Source: an uncultured Clostridia bacterium (lineage in GTDB: Bacteria; Bacillota; Clostridia; Christensenellales; Borkfalkiaceae). From it: DNA of 49,971 nucleotides. Position 1 is the first letter of the stretch. Every line of letters starts with the position of its first letter. A program made the position numbers and the translations under genes. This document shows positions 1 through 7,711 of this stretch, piece after piece. The stretch lies in NCBI GenBank assembly GCA_947631465.1, contig CANRLK010000008.1:1-49971 (forward strand), in the 5' to 3' direction. Under the pieces are notes generated by a model. It did no database searches, was not told the origin of the DNA, and saw only the letters and a list, made by a program, of their open reading frames with translations.

Positions 1-237
1 ATGAACCTTTCGACGGCGTTCTATTTCATTCTCGTGATGGGCTTTGTCTGCTATGCGGGGAAGATCCTCGTAAAGCTAAAAGAGATCGTGACGACGAAGT
101 CCGCCATAAATTCAAAGTCGCCTGCCCCTTCGGAAGAGAAGCCCGAAGAGGGGACAGGGCAAACGGAAAAGACGGATGAAAAGAAAGGGGAAGGTTTCCC
201 AGCAGACTTTGAAAAGGAAAGAAAAGAGGATGAGTAA
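1..237 (+). CDS. small single-pass membrane protein, unknown function
   Basis: A 78-residue protein beginning at the first base of the window. Residues 4-22 form one hydrophobic membrane segment; the rest is a highly charged Glu/Lys-rich cytoplasmic-looking tail. I do not recognise a family. The start codon is at the window edge, so its ribosome binding site cannot be seen and the true start could lie upstream. No partner gene is visible on this side. Confidence 0.5.
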   Translation: MNLSTAFYFILVMGFVCYAGKILVKLKEIVTTKSAINSKSPAPSEEKPEEGTGQTEKTDEKKGEGFPADFEKERKEDE

Positions 238-261
238 AAACTCGTCCTTATTTTATTAAGG

Positions 262-320
262 AAAAATCCGAACGATCAAAGCAACGAATTTTCTCGTTAC
301 GATGATTTGGTTCGGATTTT
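262..320 (-). terminator. terminator of the tRNA operon
   Basis: On the minus strand an 11-base stem (AAAATCCGAAC at 263-273 paired with 310-320) encloses a loop that can itself fold, and ends in a run of five T. It lies just after tRNA-Tyr, the last gene of the tRNA operon. Confidence 0.75.
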
Positions 321-327
321 GTGCCTT

Positions 328-412
328 TGGTGGGAAGAGGTGGATTCGAACCACCGAAGTCGTTGACGTCAGATTTACAGTCTGATCCATTTGGCCGCTC
401 TGGAATCTTCCC
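328..412 (-). tRNA. tRNA-Tyr (GTA)
   Basis: The minus strand folds as a class II tRNA of 85 bases: acceptor GGGAAGA pairs with TCTTCCC, the anticodon loop is CTGTAAA (anticodon GTA), there is a long variable arm, and the T arm carries GGTTCGAATCC. The CCA end is encoded. It is the last gene of the five-tRNA operon. Confidence 0.97.
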
Positions 413-427
413 ATTTGTGAAATTGTT

Positions 428-503
428 TGGAGCTGGTGACCGGAATCGAACCTGCAACCTGCTGATTACAAATCAGCTGCTCTGCCAGTTGAGCTACACC
501 AGC
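428..503 (-). tRNA. tRNA-Thr (TGT)
   Basis: A 76-base cloverleaf on the minus strand with acceptor GCTGGTG, anticodon stem CTGAT/ATCAG enclosing anticodon TGT, T loop GGTTCGATTCC and an encoded CCA. Fourth gene of the tRNA operon. Confidence 0.97.
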
Positions 504-597
504 AAGTTTGTCCAATAGGGGACAACCTTCTCCCGATCCGTTTCTCTCCCTTCGGAAGAACAGGGCACGGCTTGCCGCTTTCAAGCATTCCGCATCT

Positions 598-673
598 TGG
601 TGCCTTGGGGTGGAATCGAACCGCCGACATATGGATTTTCAGTCCACCGCTCTACCGACTGAGCTACCAAGGC
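598..673 (-). tRNA. tRNA-Phe (GAA)
   Basis: A 76-base cloverleaf on the minus strand: acceptor GCCTTGG, anticodon loop ACTGAAAAT with anticodon GAA, T loop GGTTCGATTCC, CCA encoded. Third gene of the tRNA operon. Confidence 0.97.
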
Positions 674-677
674 ATAC

Positions 678-707
678 ATAAGCCTCATTCCTCCGAATGA
701 GGCTTAT
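678..707 (-). other. hairpin in the tRNA-Asp/tRNA-Phe spacer
   Basis: A perfect 13-base stem (678-690 with 695-707) with a four-base loop lies between two tRNAs. It has no T-run in the direction of tRNA transcription, so it is more likely a processing or spacer structure than a terminator. Confidence 0.5.
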
Positions 708-713
708 TTCTTC

Positions 714-790
714 TGGCGACCCAAAACGGGCTCGAACCGTCGACCTCCAGCGTGACAGGCTGGCGCTCTAACCAACTGAGCTATTGGGCC
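714..790 (-). tRNA. tRNA-Asp (GTC)
   Basis: A 77-base cloverleaf on the minus strand with acceptor GGCCCAA/TTGGGTC, anticodon loop CTGTCAC (GTC), T loop GGTTCGAGCCC and an encoded CCA. Second gene of the tRNA operon. Confidence 0.96.
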
Positions 791-852
791 ATTTTTTCTT
801 ATCTTGCGGATCTTTTCGGCTTGCCGAAATCTTTCGCGTCTCCGTTGCAACG

Positions 853-929
853 TGGTGGGCCTTCACGGACTCGAACCGCGGACCGATCGGTTATGAGCCG
901 ACTGCTCTAACCAACTGAGCTAAAGGCCC
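853..929 (-). tRNA. tRNA with anticodon CAT (elongator Met, or Ile2)
   Basis: A 77-base cloverleaf on the minus strand with acceptor GGGCCTT, anticodon loop CTCATAA and an encoded CCA. The anticodon CAT fits elongator methionine or the lysidine-modified isoleucine tRNA; the acceptor starts with a G-C pair so it is not an initiator tRNA. I cannot separate Met from Ile2 by eye. First gene of the operon, 31 bases from the promoter. Confidence 0.9.
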
Positions 930-959
930 GCTGCCCGTCGCAATTCGCAACGCTTGTTT

Positions 960-988
960 ATCATATTATAATTGCGCCCAAAAGTCAA
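960..988 (-). promoter_or_regulatory. sigma-A promoter of the tRNA operon
   Basis: Minus strand TTGACT (988-983), 17-base spacer, TATGAT (965-960). It points into the tRNA cluster. Confidence 0.8.
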
Positions 989-1121
989 GTATTTTTCCGC
1001 ACATTTTTGCAAATTTCCAAAACTTTTTTTCGACGCTTTGTTTTCTTTTTCTCCCTTTTCCCTCAAAACTTCTCCGTTTTGCCCTGTTAGAATAGTTTTG
1101 TACTCTCTCGGAGGACTTCTT

Positions 1122-1430
1122 ATGAAGCTGCTTTGCTGCCCCAAAGGGGATTCTCTGTATCTCTATCTCTCGGGCGAACTCGACGATTGCTCCGTCTCGC
1201 GGCTCAGAGCCGAGACCGACGCCTTGATCGACGAACATGCGGGGCTCTCCCGCGCCATCTTCAATCTCGCGGGCGTCCGCTTTATGGACTCAACAGGCAT
1301 CGGCTTTCTGATCGGACGCTATAAAAAGCTCAAACAGTACGGCATCGCCATGTTCCTCGAAAACCCCGACAGCTGCGCCGACAAGGTCTTGCTCGTGAGC
1401 GGCGTCTATTCGCTCATCCCAAAGGTATAA
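1122..1430 (+). CDS. spoIIAA: anti-sigma F factor antagonist SpoIIAA
   Basis: A 102-residue STAS-domain protein. In its unphosphorylated form SpoIIAA binds SpoIIAB and frees sigma-F in the forespore; phosphorylation by SpoIIAB on a conserved serine turns it off. The phosphorylation motif is visible as MDSTGIGFLIGR, with Ser57 the expected target. Start chosen at ATG 1122 because GGAGG lies 8 bases upstream; the open frame extends further upstream but has no support there. It is the first gene of a three-gene operon, followed 10 bases later by spoIIAB. Family assignment is firm from motif, size and gene order. Confidence 0.95.
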   Translation: MKLLCCPKGDSLYLYLSGELDDCSVSRLRAETDALIDEHAGLSRAIFNLAGVRFMDSTGIGFLIGRYKKLKQYGIAMFLENPDSCADKVLLVSGVYSLIPKV

Positions 1431-1440
1431 AGGTATTGTT

Positions 1441-1878
1441 ATGAATAAAATGTCCCTTTCTTTTTTATCGAGACCCGAAAACGAAGTCTTTGCCCGCAAC
1501 GCCGTCGCTGCGTTCGCGCTTCCGCTCAATCCCACCCTCTCCGAGCTCTCCGACGTCAAGACCGCCGTCTCCGAAGCGGTGACGAACGCCATCGTCCACG
1601 GCTACGGCGAAACGGAGGGCTGGATCAAAGTCGATTGCGGCATCGGCGACGGGACCATACATATCACCGTTTCGGACAGCGGAAAGGGGATCGAGGATTT
1701 AAGCCAGGCCCTCACGCCATTCTTCACCACGCTGCCCCAAGAGGAGCATTCAGGTATGGGCTTTACCATCATGCAGACGTTTATGTCGTCGTTTTCCGTC
1801 CGTTCCCAAAAGGGCGAGGGCACGGAAGTCACCATGAGCAAGCACTTCGGCGCAAGGGCGGACGAAGATGCTCGATGA
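1441..1878 (+). CDS. spoIIAB: anti-sigma F factor / serine kinase SpoIIAB
   Basis: A 145-residue GHKL-fold kinase that holds sigma-F inactive before septation and phosphorylates SpoIIAA. The ATP-site boxes are in order: N box EAVTNAIVHG (residues 45-54), G1 box DSGKGI (about residues 79-84) and G2 box SGMGFTIM (about 104-111). Size fits the family. It sits between spoIIAA and sigF and overlaps the sigF start by 11 bases, which suggests coupled translation of the anti-sigma factor and its sigma factor. Confidence 0.96.
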   Translation: MNKMSLSFLSRPENEVFARNAVAAFALPLNPTLSELSDVKTAVSEAVTNAIVHGYGETEGWIKVDCGIGDGTIHITVSDSGKGIEDLSQALTPFFTTLPQEEHSGMGFTIMQTFMSSFSVRSQKGEGTEVTMSKHFGARADEDAR

Positions 1879-2593
1879 AAAGGACACCCTCGTCTTTCTA
1901 CGCCGCGCAAAAGCGGGAGAGGAATCCGCAAAGGAGATCCTGATCAACGAAAATACCTCCCTTCTCAAAAGCATCTTAAAGCGATACCTCGGCAAGGGCG
2001 TGGAGTACGAGGATCTCTTCGAACTCGCCTGTATGGGCTTTCTGAAAGCCATCGCAGGCTTCGACGAGAGCTTCGGCGTGCGCTTTTCGACCTACGCCGT
2101 GCCCATGATCGCAGGGGAGATCAAGCGCTTTTTGCGGGACGACGGGAGCATCAAGGTCTCCCGCGCGCTCAAAAAGACGACGCGCGAAATGAACCGCTTC
2201 ATCGAGCAATATTCTGCGGAGCACGGCGTTCAGCCCACGCCCAAGCAGCTCGCCGAGGCTTTCCAAATGGAAGAGAGCGAAGTGGTCTTTACGCTCGGCT
2301 CTGCGCGCATGCCCGTCTCCATCTACGAGCAGACCGACTTCAAGGACGAAAAATCGGTCTCGCTCGCCGACCGTCTGCCCGCCAAGGACACGCAGGACGA
2401 TATGATCGATCGCATGATCCTCAAAACCGCGATCGCAGCCCTTCCCGAGCGCGAACAGAAGATCGTCTATCTCCGCTATTTCCGCGACATGACGCAGAGC
2501 GAAGTCGCGCGGGAGATCGGCGTGTCGCAGGTGCAGATCTCGCGCATCGAAAACAAGATCATGTCCGAGCTCTATAAGGCGCTCGAAGCATAA
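1868..2593 (+). CDS. sigF: RNA polymerase sigma-F factor
   Basis: A 241-residue sigma-70 family protein, the first forespore-specific sigma factor. Region 2 is clear (YEDLFELACMGFLKAIAGFD followed by FSTYAVPMIAGEIKRF, recognising the -10 and core polymerase), region 3 follows (PTPKQLAEAF), and region 4 ends with the helix-turn-helix TQSEVAREIGVSQVQISRIE. Its position after spoIIAA and spoIIAB separates it from sigma-G, sigma-B and others. The start overlaps spoIIAB. The operon ends with a strong terminator. Confidence 0.96.
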   Translation: MLDEKDTLVFLRRAKAGEESAKEILINENTSLLKSILKRYLGKGVEYEDLFELACMGFLKAIAGFDESFGVRFSTYAVPMIAGEIKRFLRDDGSIKVSRALKKTTREMNRFIEQYSAEHGVQPTPKQLAEAFQMEESEVVFTLGSARMPVSIYEQTDFKDEKSVSLADRLPAKDTQDDMIDRMILKTAIAALPEREQKIVYLRYFRDMTQSEVAREIGVSQVQISRIENKIMSELYKALEA

Positions 2594-2626
2594 CCAAGCA
2601 CATCCATTCCGACATACATTCCGAAA

Positions 2627-2668
2627 CGGGAAGCGGACGGCAAACGCCGTCCGCTTCCCGCTTGTCTT
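2627..2668 (+). terminator. terminator of the spoIIA operon
   Basis: A perfect 15-base GC-rich stem (2627-2641 with 2646-2660) with loop AAAC, followed by a T-rich stretch (CTTGTCTTTC). Confidence 0.85.
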
Positions 2669-2725
2669 TCCTAATCATAATAGCGTGAGATTTTGATGAA
2701 ATCGTTTGAATTTGCGGCGTTTTCT

Positions 2726-2754
2726 TTGACAAAAAATTTTTTGCGTGATATGAT
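2726..2754 (+). promoter_or_regulatory. sigma-A promoter of the heterodimeric ABC exporter
   Basis: TTGACA (2726-2731), exactly 17 bases, TATGAT (2749-2754). The start codon of the first exporter gene is about 80 bases downstream. Confidence 0.8.
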
Positions 2755-2834
2755 AAATGATATGATGTCTGAGGCGACCGCATTTGCTTTGTCCGTCGCT
2801 TTTGAAAATATCCATCGATAAGGAGGTGTTTTTT

Positions 2835-4661
2835 TTGATCAAGACGCTTGCAAGATCGATCCGCGAATATAAGCTCGTCTCCATTTTGTCGCCCATTTTC
2901 GTGACATTTGAGGTCATTTTGGAATGCCTGCTTCCCTATACCATCACAAAGCTCGGCAGTGCGATCGAAAGTCCCACCGTCAGCATGTGGTCCTGGGGAA
3001 ATTCTTGGGAGACGCTCGGGATCTGGCAATATGCGATCATTCTCGTATCCATGTCGCTCGCATCTCTTCTTTGCGGCATGCTCTCCGGGATCTTTTGCGC
3101 CAAAGCCTCGACGGGCTTCGCGCGCAACCTTCGGAAGGATATGTACTATAAGGTGCAGGATTTCTCCTTCGAAAACATCGATAAATTTTCCACGCCCTCG
3201 CTCGTCACCCGTATGACGACGGACATCACCAACGTACAAATGGCGTTCATGATGATCATCCGCGTCGCGGTCAGAAGCCCGATGATGATGATCTTCTCCG
3301 TGATCATGGCGTTTGTCATGGGGGGAAGCCTTGCCTGGATCTTTGTCGGCGTCATTCCGCCGCTTGCGTTCCTGCTCTTCTTCATCATGTGGAAAACCAT
3401 GCCGCTGTTCCATCGCGTATTCAAAAAATACGATAACCTCAACGAATCCATTCAAGAGAACGTCAAGGGCATCCGCGTCGTCAAGTCGTATGTGCGCGAG
3501 GACTTCGAAAAGCAGAAGTTCGACCGCGCGGCGACCGACGTGCAAATGGACTTCACCAAGGCGGAGCGCATCCTCGCTTGGAACAACCCCGTCATGCAGC
3601 TCTTCTTCTACGGCGTGCTCTCGACCGTGCTCTTCCTCGGCTCGTATTTCATCTTCCATGAGAGCGGTCGGGCACAGGGCATTTCGGTTTGGAGCGTCTC
3701 GCAGCTCATCGTCTACGGCATGCAGATCTTGATGTCGCTCATGATGTTCTCCATGGTCTTTGCGATGATCGCAACGTCCATCGAGAGTTCCCGCCGTATT
3801 TGCGAGATCTTGAAAGAGGAGTCGACGCTCAAAAGTCCCGAAAACGCCGTGCATGAAGTCAAGGACGGCTCGATCGACTTCAACGGCGTGTCCTTCAAAT
3901 ACTTCGCGAGCGCCGAAAAGAACGTACTCGAAGGGGTGGACCTGCATATCCGCTCGGGAGAGACCATCGGCATCATCGGCGGCACGGGCTCGTCCAAGAC
4001 CTCGCTCGTCAACCTCGTCTCGCGCCTCTATGACGCGACGGAGGGCTCGGTCGAAGTCGGCGGCAGGGATGTGCGCGAATACGATCTCACTTCGCTCCGC
4101 AACCAAGTGGCGGTCGTGCTGCAAAAGAACGTCCTCTTCTCGGGGACGATCAAGGAAAATCTCCGCTGGGGAAACCCGAATGCGACGGACGAAGAACTCG
4201 TCGAGGCTTGCAAACTCGCGCAGGCGGACGATTTCATTCGCTCCTTCCCCGACGGGTACGATACCTTCATCGAGCAGGGCGGCACGAACGTCTCGGGCGG
4301 GCAGAAACAGCGGCTCTGCATTGCCCGCGCGCTCCTCAAAAAGCCCAAGATTTTGATCTTGGACGACTCGACCTCCGCGGTCGATACCCATACCGACGCG
4401 CTCATCCGCAAGGCATTCCGCGAATACATTCCCGAGACGACCAAGATCATCATCGCCCAGCGGACGTCGTCCGTCGAGGATGCGGACCGCATCGTCATCA
4501 TGGACAACGGGCATATCGACGCCGTCGGCACGCACGAGGAGCTCTTGGATCATAACCCGATCTATACCGAGGTCTACCGCACCCAGAACAAGGGCGGGAA
4601 GGCGATCTCGTCGCTCGGAGAAATGGACGCAGAAGGAGGTGACGGCAATGCCGAGATTTGA
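2835..4661 (+). CDS. ABC exporter half-transporter with degenerate ATP site
   Basis: A 608-residue fused permease-ATPase of the multidrug/lipid exporter type (six N-terminal membrane segments in about residues 15-320, ATPase from about 350). Start is TTG at 2835, fixed by AAGGAGGTG at 2820-2828; upstream ATG 2784 has no binding site. The ATPase has Walker A GGTGSSKTSL (a serine where GKS/T enzymes have glycine), signature VSGGQKQR, and Walker B LILDDSTSAVD, where the catalytic Glu is Asp. The switch histidine is Gln (IIAQRTSSV). This is the pattern of the degenerate subunit in heterodimeric exporters such as BmrCD or TM287/288. The partner gene overlaps by 14 bases. Substrate is unknown. Confidence 0.92.
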   Translation: MIKTLARSIREYKLVSILSPIFVTFEVILECLLPYTITKLGSAIESPTVSMWSWGNSWETLGIWQYAIILVSMSLASLLCGMLSGIFCAKASTGFARNLRKDMYYKVQDFSFENIDKFSTPSLVTRMTTDITNVQMAFMMIIRVAVRSPMMMIFSVIMAFVMGGSLAWIFVGVIPPLAFLLFFIMWKTMPLFHRVFKKYDNLNESIQENVKGIRVVKSYVREDFEKQKFDRAATDVQMDFTKAERILAWNNPVMQLFFYGVLSTVLFLGSYFIFHESGRAQGISVWSVSQLIVYGMQILMSLMMFSMVFAMIATSIESSRRICEILKEESTLKSPENAVHEVKDGSIDFNGVSFKYFASAEKNVLEGVDLHIRSGETIGIIGGTGSSKTSLVNLVSRLYDATEGSVEVGGRDVREYDLTSLRNQVAVVLQKNVLFSGTIKENLRWGNPNATDEELVEACKLAQADDFIRSFPDGYDTFIEQGGTNVSGGQKQRLCIARALLKKPKILILDDSTSAVDTHTDALIRKAFREYIPETTKIIIAQRTSSVEDADRIVIMDNGHIDAVGTHEELLDHNPIYTEVYRTQNKGGKAISSLGEMDAEGGDGNAEI

Positions 4662-6582
4662 CGCGGCTACGCGCCGCAAACTTCCGCGCACCAAGGGCAT
4701 GTTCCGCCGCACGATGAAGGCGCTCTTCAAGGCGTATCCCAAGATGCTCACGATCGCCATCGCCTGCATTATCTTCAATGCTATCGTAAGCGCACTTCCT
4801 TCTATCTTCATGGAGCGCATTTTCACGGTCGTGGGGGACGCGCTTTCGAACAACTTGGGCTGGGAATCCATCAAAGGCGAAGTCACCCGCTATATGCTCA
4901 CTCTCATCGGGCTGTATGTGCTCTCTTTGATCTCGGGCGCGGTCGATAAGCAGCTCATGGCGATCATCACGCAGGGTTTCTTGAAGAAGATGCGCGAGCA
5001 GATGTTCAACGGCATGCAGGATCTTCCCATCCGCTATTTCGACTCGCACAGCCACGGCGACATCATGAGCTATTACACGAACGACATCGATACGCTCCGC
5101 CAAATGATCTCGCAGTCCCTGCCGCAGCTGTTGACTTCCGTCATCATGGTCTTGACCCTGTTCTTCATCATGATCTGGTACAGCTTCTATCTCACCTTGA
5201 TCGTGCTTGCGGGCGTCGGGCTCATTCTGGTCGTGACGAAAGTCGTCGGGGGCGGCGCGGGCAAGTACTTCTTGGGACAGCAGCGCGCCGTCGCAAAGAC
5301 CGAGGGCTTCATCGAAGAGATGATGAACGGACAGAAGGTCGTCAAGGTGTTCTGCCACGAAGAGGAAGCCAAGGCGGACTTCGACAAGGTCAACGACTAT
5401 TTGTGCGACCAATCCAACCGCGCAAACCGCTATGCCAACATGCTCATGCCCATTTTGGGCAACATCGGACATGTGCTCTACGTCATTATCGCGGTCGCGG
5501 GAACGATGCTTGCATTGGAACACGTCAGGAATATGGGGCTCATCGTGCTCTTCGGCTTCGACAATGGGGTGTTCACCATTGCAAATATCTTGTCCTTCCT
5601 GCAAATGACGCGGCAGTTCTCCAACAACATCAACCAGGTGTCCAACCAGGTGAATCCCGTCATCATGGGGCTTGCGGGCGCGGCGCGGCTGTTTGCGCTC
5701 ACCGACGAAAAGCCCGAAGAGGACAAGGGCACGGTCACCCTCGTCAATGCGCGCGAAGAGGGGGACGGGCTCGTCGAATGCGAAGAGCGCACGGGCATTT
5801 GGGCTTGGAAGGAACAGCTGCCCGAGGGCGGCGTCAAATATACCCGCCTTGCGGGAGACGTGAGAATGTTCTCCGTCAACTTCGGCTATGAGCCCGAAAA
5901 GGTCGTCCTGCACGACGTCACGCTGTATGCGCGCCCCGGGCAAAAGGTCGCATTTGTCGGCGCGACGGGCGCGGGCAAGACGACCATCACCAATCTTTTG
6001 AATCGGTTCTATGAGATCAAGGACGGCACGATCACCTACGACGGCATCGACATCGGAAAGATCAAAAAATCCGAACTCCGCCGCTCGCTCGGCATGGTCT
6101 TACAGGATACCAACCTCTTCACGGGCTCGGTCATGGAGAACATCCGCTACGGCAAGCTCGACGCGACCGACGAGGAGTGCATCCAAGCCGCCAAGCTCGC
6201 AGGCGCGGACGAATTTATCACCCGCCTGCCCGAAGGATACGATACCCAGCTCTACCAAAACGGCGCGAACCTCTCGCAGGGCCAGCGGCAGCTCTTGTCC
6301 ATCGCGCGCGCCGCAGTCGCCGACCCGCCCGTCATGATCCTCGACGAGGCGACAAGCTCCATCGATACCCGCACCGAAGCGATTGTCCAGCGCGGTATGG
6401 ACAGCCTCATGGAAGGAAGGACCGTGTTCGTCATCGCCCACAGGCTCTCGACCGTCAAGAACTCCAACGTCATCATGGTCCTCGAACACGGCAGGATCAT
6501 CGAACGCGGCACGCACGAACAGCTCATCGACATGAAGGGCAAGTACTACCAGCTCTATACGGGCGCGTTCGAACTCGAATAA
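4648..6582 (+). CDS. ABC exporter half-transporter with canonical ATP site
   Basis: A 644-residue partner of the preceding gene. Six membrane segments lie in the first 330 residues, followed by an unusual acidic linker with the motif CEERTGIWAWK (about residues 376-386) before the ATPase. The ATPase is canonical: Walker A GATGAGKTT (about residue 437), signature LSQGQRQL, Walker B MILDEATSSID with catalytic Glu, switch IAHRLSTV. The pair should therefore form a heterodimer with one active and one degenerate site. Start ATG 4648 is set by GGAGGTGA just upstream, inside the end of the first gene. Confidence 0.93.
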   Translation: MPRFDAATRRKLPRTKGMFRRTMKALFKAYPKMLTIAIACIIFNAIVSALPSIFMERIFTVVGDALSNNLGWESIKGEVTRYMLTLIGLYVLSLISGAVDKQLMAIITQGFLKKMREQMFNGMQDLPIRYFDSHSHGDIMSYYTNDIDTLRQMISQSLPQLLTSVIMVLTLFFIMIWYSFYLTLIVLAGVGLILVVTKVVGGGAGKYFLGQQRAVAKTEGFIEEMMNGQKVVKVFCHEEEAKADFDKVNDYLCDQSNRANRYANMLMPILGNIGHVLYVIIAVAGTMLALEHVRNMGLIVLFGFDNGVFTIANILSFLQMTRQFSNNINQVSNQVNPVIMGLAGAARLFALTDEKPEEDKGTVTLVNAREEGDGLVECEERTGIWAWKEQLPEGGVKYTRLAGDVRMFSVNFGYEPEKVVLHDVTLYARPGQKVAFVGATGAGKTTITNLLNRFYEIKDGTITYDGIDIGKIKKSELRRSLGMVLQDTNLFTGSVMENIRYGKLDATDEECIQAAKLAGADEFITRLPEGYDTQLYQNGANLSQGQRQLLSIARAAVADPPVMILDEATSSIDTRTEAIVQRGMDSLMEGRTVFVIAHRLSTVKNSNVIMVLEHGRIIERGTHEQLIDMKGKYYQLYTGAFELE

Positions 6583-6631
6583 GCGGCTCTCACTCTTTGA
6601 GGAGATTGTCGATAACTTGAATTATTACACG

Positions 6632-6662
6632 GCCGTCCTGCAAACGCGGGACGGCTTTTCTA
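6632..6662 (+). terminator. terminator after the heterodimeric exporter
   Basis: Stem GCCGTCC (6632-6638) pairs with GGACGGC (6649-6655), followed by TTTTCT. Confidence 0.75.
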
Positions 6663-6764
6663 CAAGTTTTTTGGACTTTTGACCCAAAATTTTTATGTTT
6701 TTTTCAATATCTTTTTGTGAAAAAGTCACAAAGCGGAAAATATATCCATTTTTTTTTTTTTCTG

Positions 6765-6793
6765 TTGACTTCTTTGTCGAAAGTTGTTATAAT
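6765..6793 (+). promoter_or_regulatory. sigma-A promoter of the exporter/giant-protein operon
   Basis: TTGACT (6765-6770), 17 bases, TATAAT (6788-6793), preceded by a long T tract at 6749-6760. The first large gene starts about 170 bases downstream, so the transcript has a long leader; the leader contains an 11-codon frame at 6914. Confidence 0.85.
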
Positions 6794-6913
6794 ACGGCAG
6801 ATAGTAGGCATAAATTGAAGAAAAATGTCGTTTCTTTGATAAAAAAGTGAAAATTTTCACACAATTTTCTTATAATTGTAATGTGCGAAAAAATCCACAT
6901 AAAGGAGCGGAGA

Positions 6914-6949
6914 ATGGGCAAGCTAACGGCGAGCGGGAGCATCGCTTAA
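6914..6949 (+). CDS. possible leader peptide (11 codons)
   Basis: A short frame, MGKLTASGSIA then stop, starts six bases after the strong site AAAGGAG (6901-6907) and ends 21 bases before the ABC ATPase start. Its binding site is better than that of the ATPase gene, so it may be translated and act by coupling. Nothing else supports it; it could be chance. Confidence 0.3.
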   Translation: MGKLTASGSIA

Positions 6950-6970
6950 GGGGCAGCCCGAAAGGTAGTT

Positions 6971-7711
6971 ATGGAAGAAAACGATGTGATTTTGGAAGTC
7001 AGCGACTTTTCAAAAAAATACAAAAATAATAAGAATTATTCTGCGCGGCACGTCAGTTTTACGGTCGCGGCGGGAGAGGTCGTGGGACTTGTCGGGAGCA
7101 ACGGTGCGGGCAAGTCGACAATCATCAAGAGCGTGATCGGCGTGCTGCCCTTTACGGCGGGGACGATCAAGGTCGGCGGCTTCGACGTCGTCAAACAGTC
7201 CGAAAAGGCGAAGAAGATCATCGGCTATGTGCCAGACGATCACTCCGTCTATGAAAAGCTCACGGGCAGGGAGTACGTCAACTATATCGGAAGCCTGTAC
7301 GGCGCGACCAAGGAGCAGAAGAAGTATGTGACCGAGACGCTTGCGGAGAAGTTCGACATTGCCTATGCGCTCGACAAGCAGATCGCGGGCTACTCGCACG
7401 GCATGCGGCAGAAGATCTGCATTTTGGGCGCGCTCGTGCATGAGCCAAAACTCTGGATTCTCGACGAACCCATGGTCGGCTTGGATCATCAGACGATGAC
7501 GCTCCTTTGCGATTATATCAGGGGATATGCGGGCGAGGATAAATGCGTGCTGTTCTCTTCGCACAATCTCGAAGTCGTCGGGAGAATTTGCGACAAGATC
7601 ATCTTTATTCGGGAAGGGGAGCTTCAAAGCATCGTCGATCTGAGGAAAGAGCAGGACTTCGACCTCAGCGCATATTATACCAGGCTCAACGAGGGCAAGC
7701 GCGATGCGTGA
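6971..7711 (+). CDS. ABC transporter ATP-binding protein (ABC-2/Ecs type)
   Basis: A 246-residue stand-alone ATPase. Walker A GSNGAGKST (about residues 42-50), signature YSHGMRQK (about 140-147), Walker B LWILDEPMVGLD and switch SSHNLEVV are all present. The Q loop region and GMRQK signature match ATPases of ABC-2 and EcsA type exporters. A weak site AAAGG precedes ATG 6971. The permease gene overlaps its end by 8 bases, and the giant surface protein follows, so the transporter may serve that protein or its assembly (inference). Confidence 0.92.
   Translation: MEENDVILEVSDFSKKYKNNKNYSARHVSFTVAAGEVVGLVGSNGAGKSTIIKSVIGVLPFTAGTIKVGGFDVVKQSEKAKKIIGYVPDDHSVYEKLTGREYVNYIGSLYGATKEQKKYVTETLAEKFDIAYALDKQIAGYSHGMRQKICILGALVHEPKLWILDEPMVGLDHQTMTLLCDYIRGYAGEDKCVLFSSHNLEVVGRICDKIIFIREGELQSIVDLRKEQDFDLSAYYTRLNEGKRDA

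Noticed and set aside
2559-4886. A 775-codon open frame on the minus strand opposite the ABC exporter
   Set aside because: It lies entirely antisense to two well-identified exporter genes and contains low-complexity Asp/His/Glu/Arg-rich sequence typical of the reverse frame of GC-rich coding DNA.
4498-5943. A 481-codon minus-strand frame opposite the second exporter gene
   Set aside because: Same reason: antisense shadow with no motif or ribosome site.
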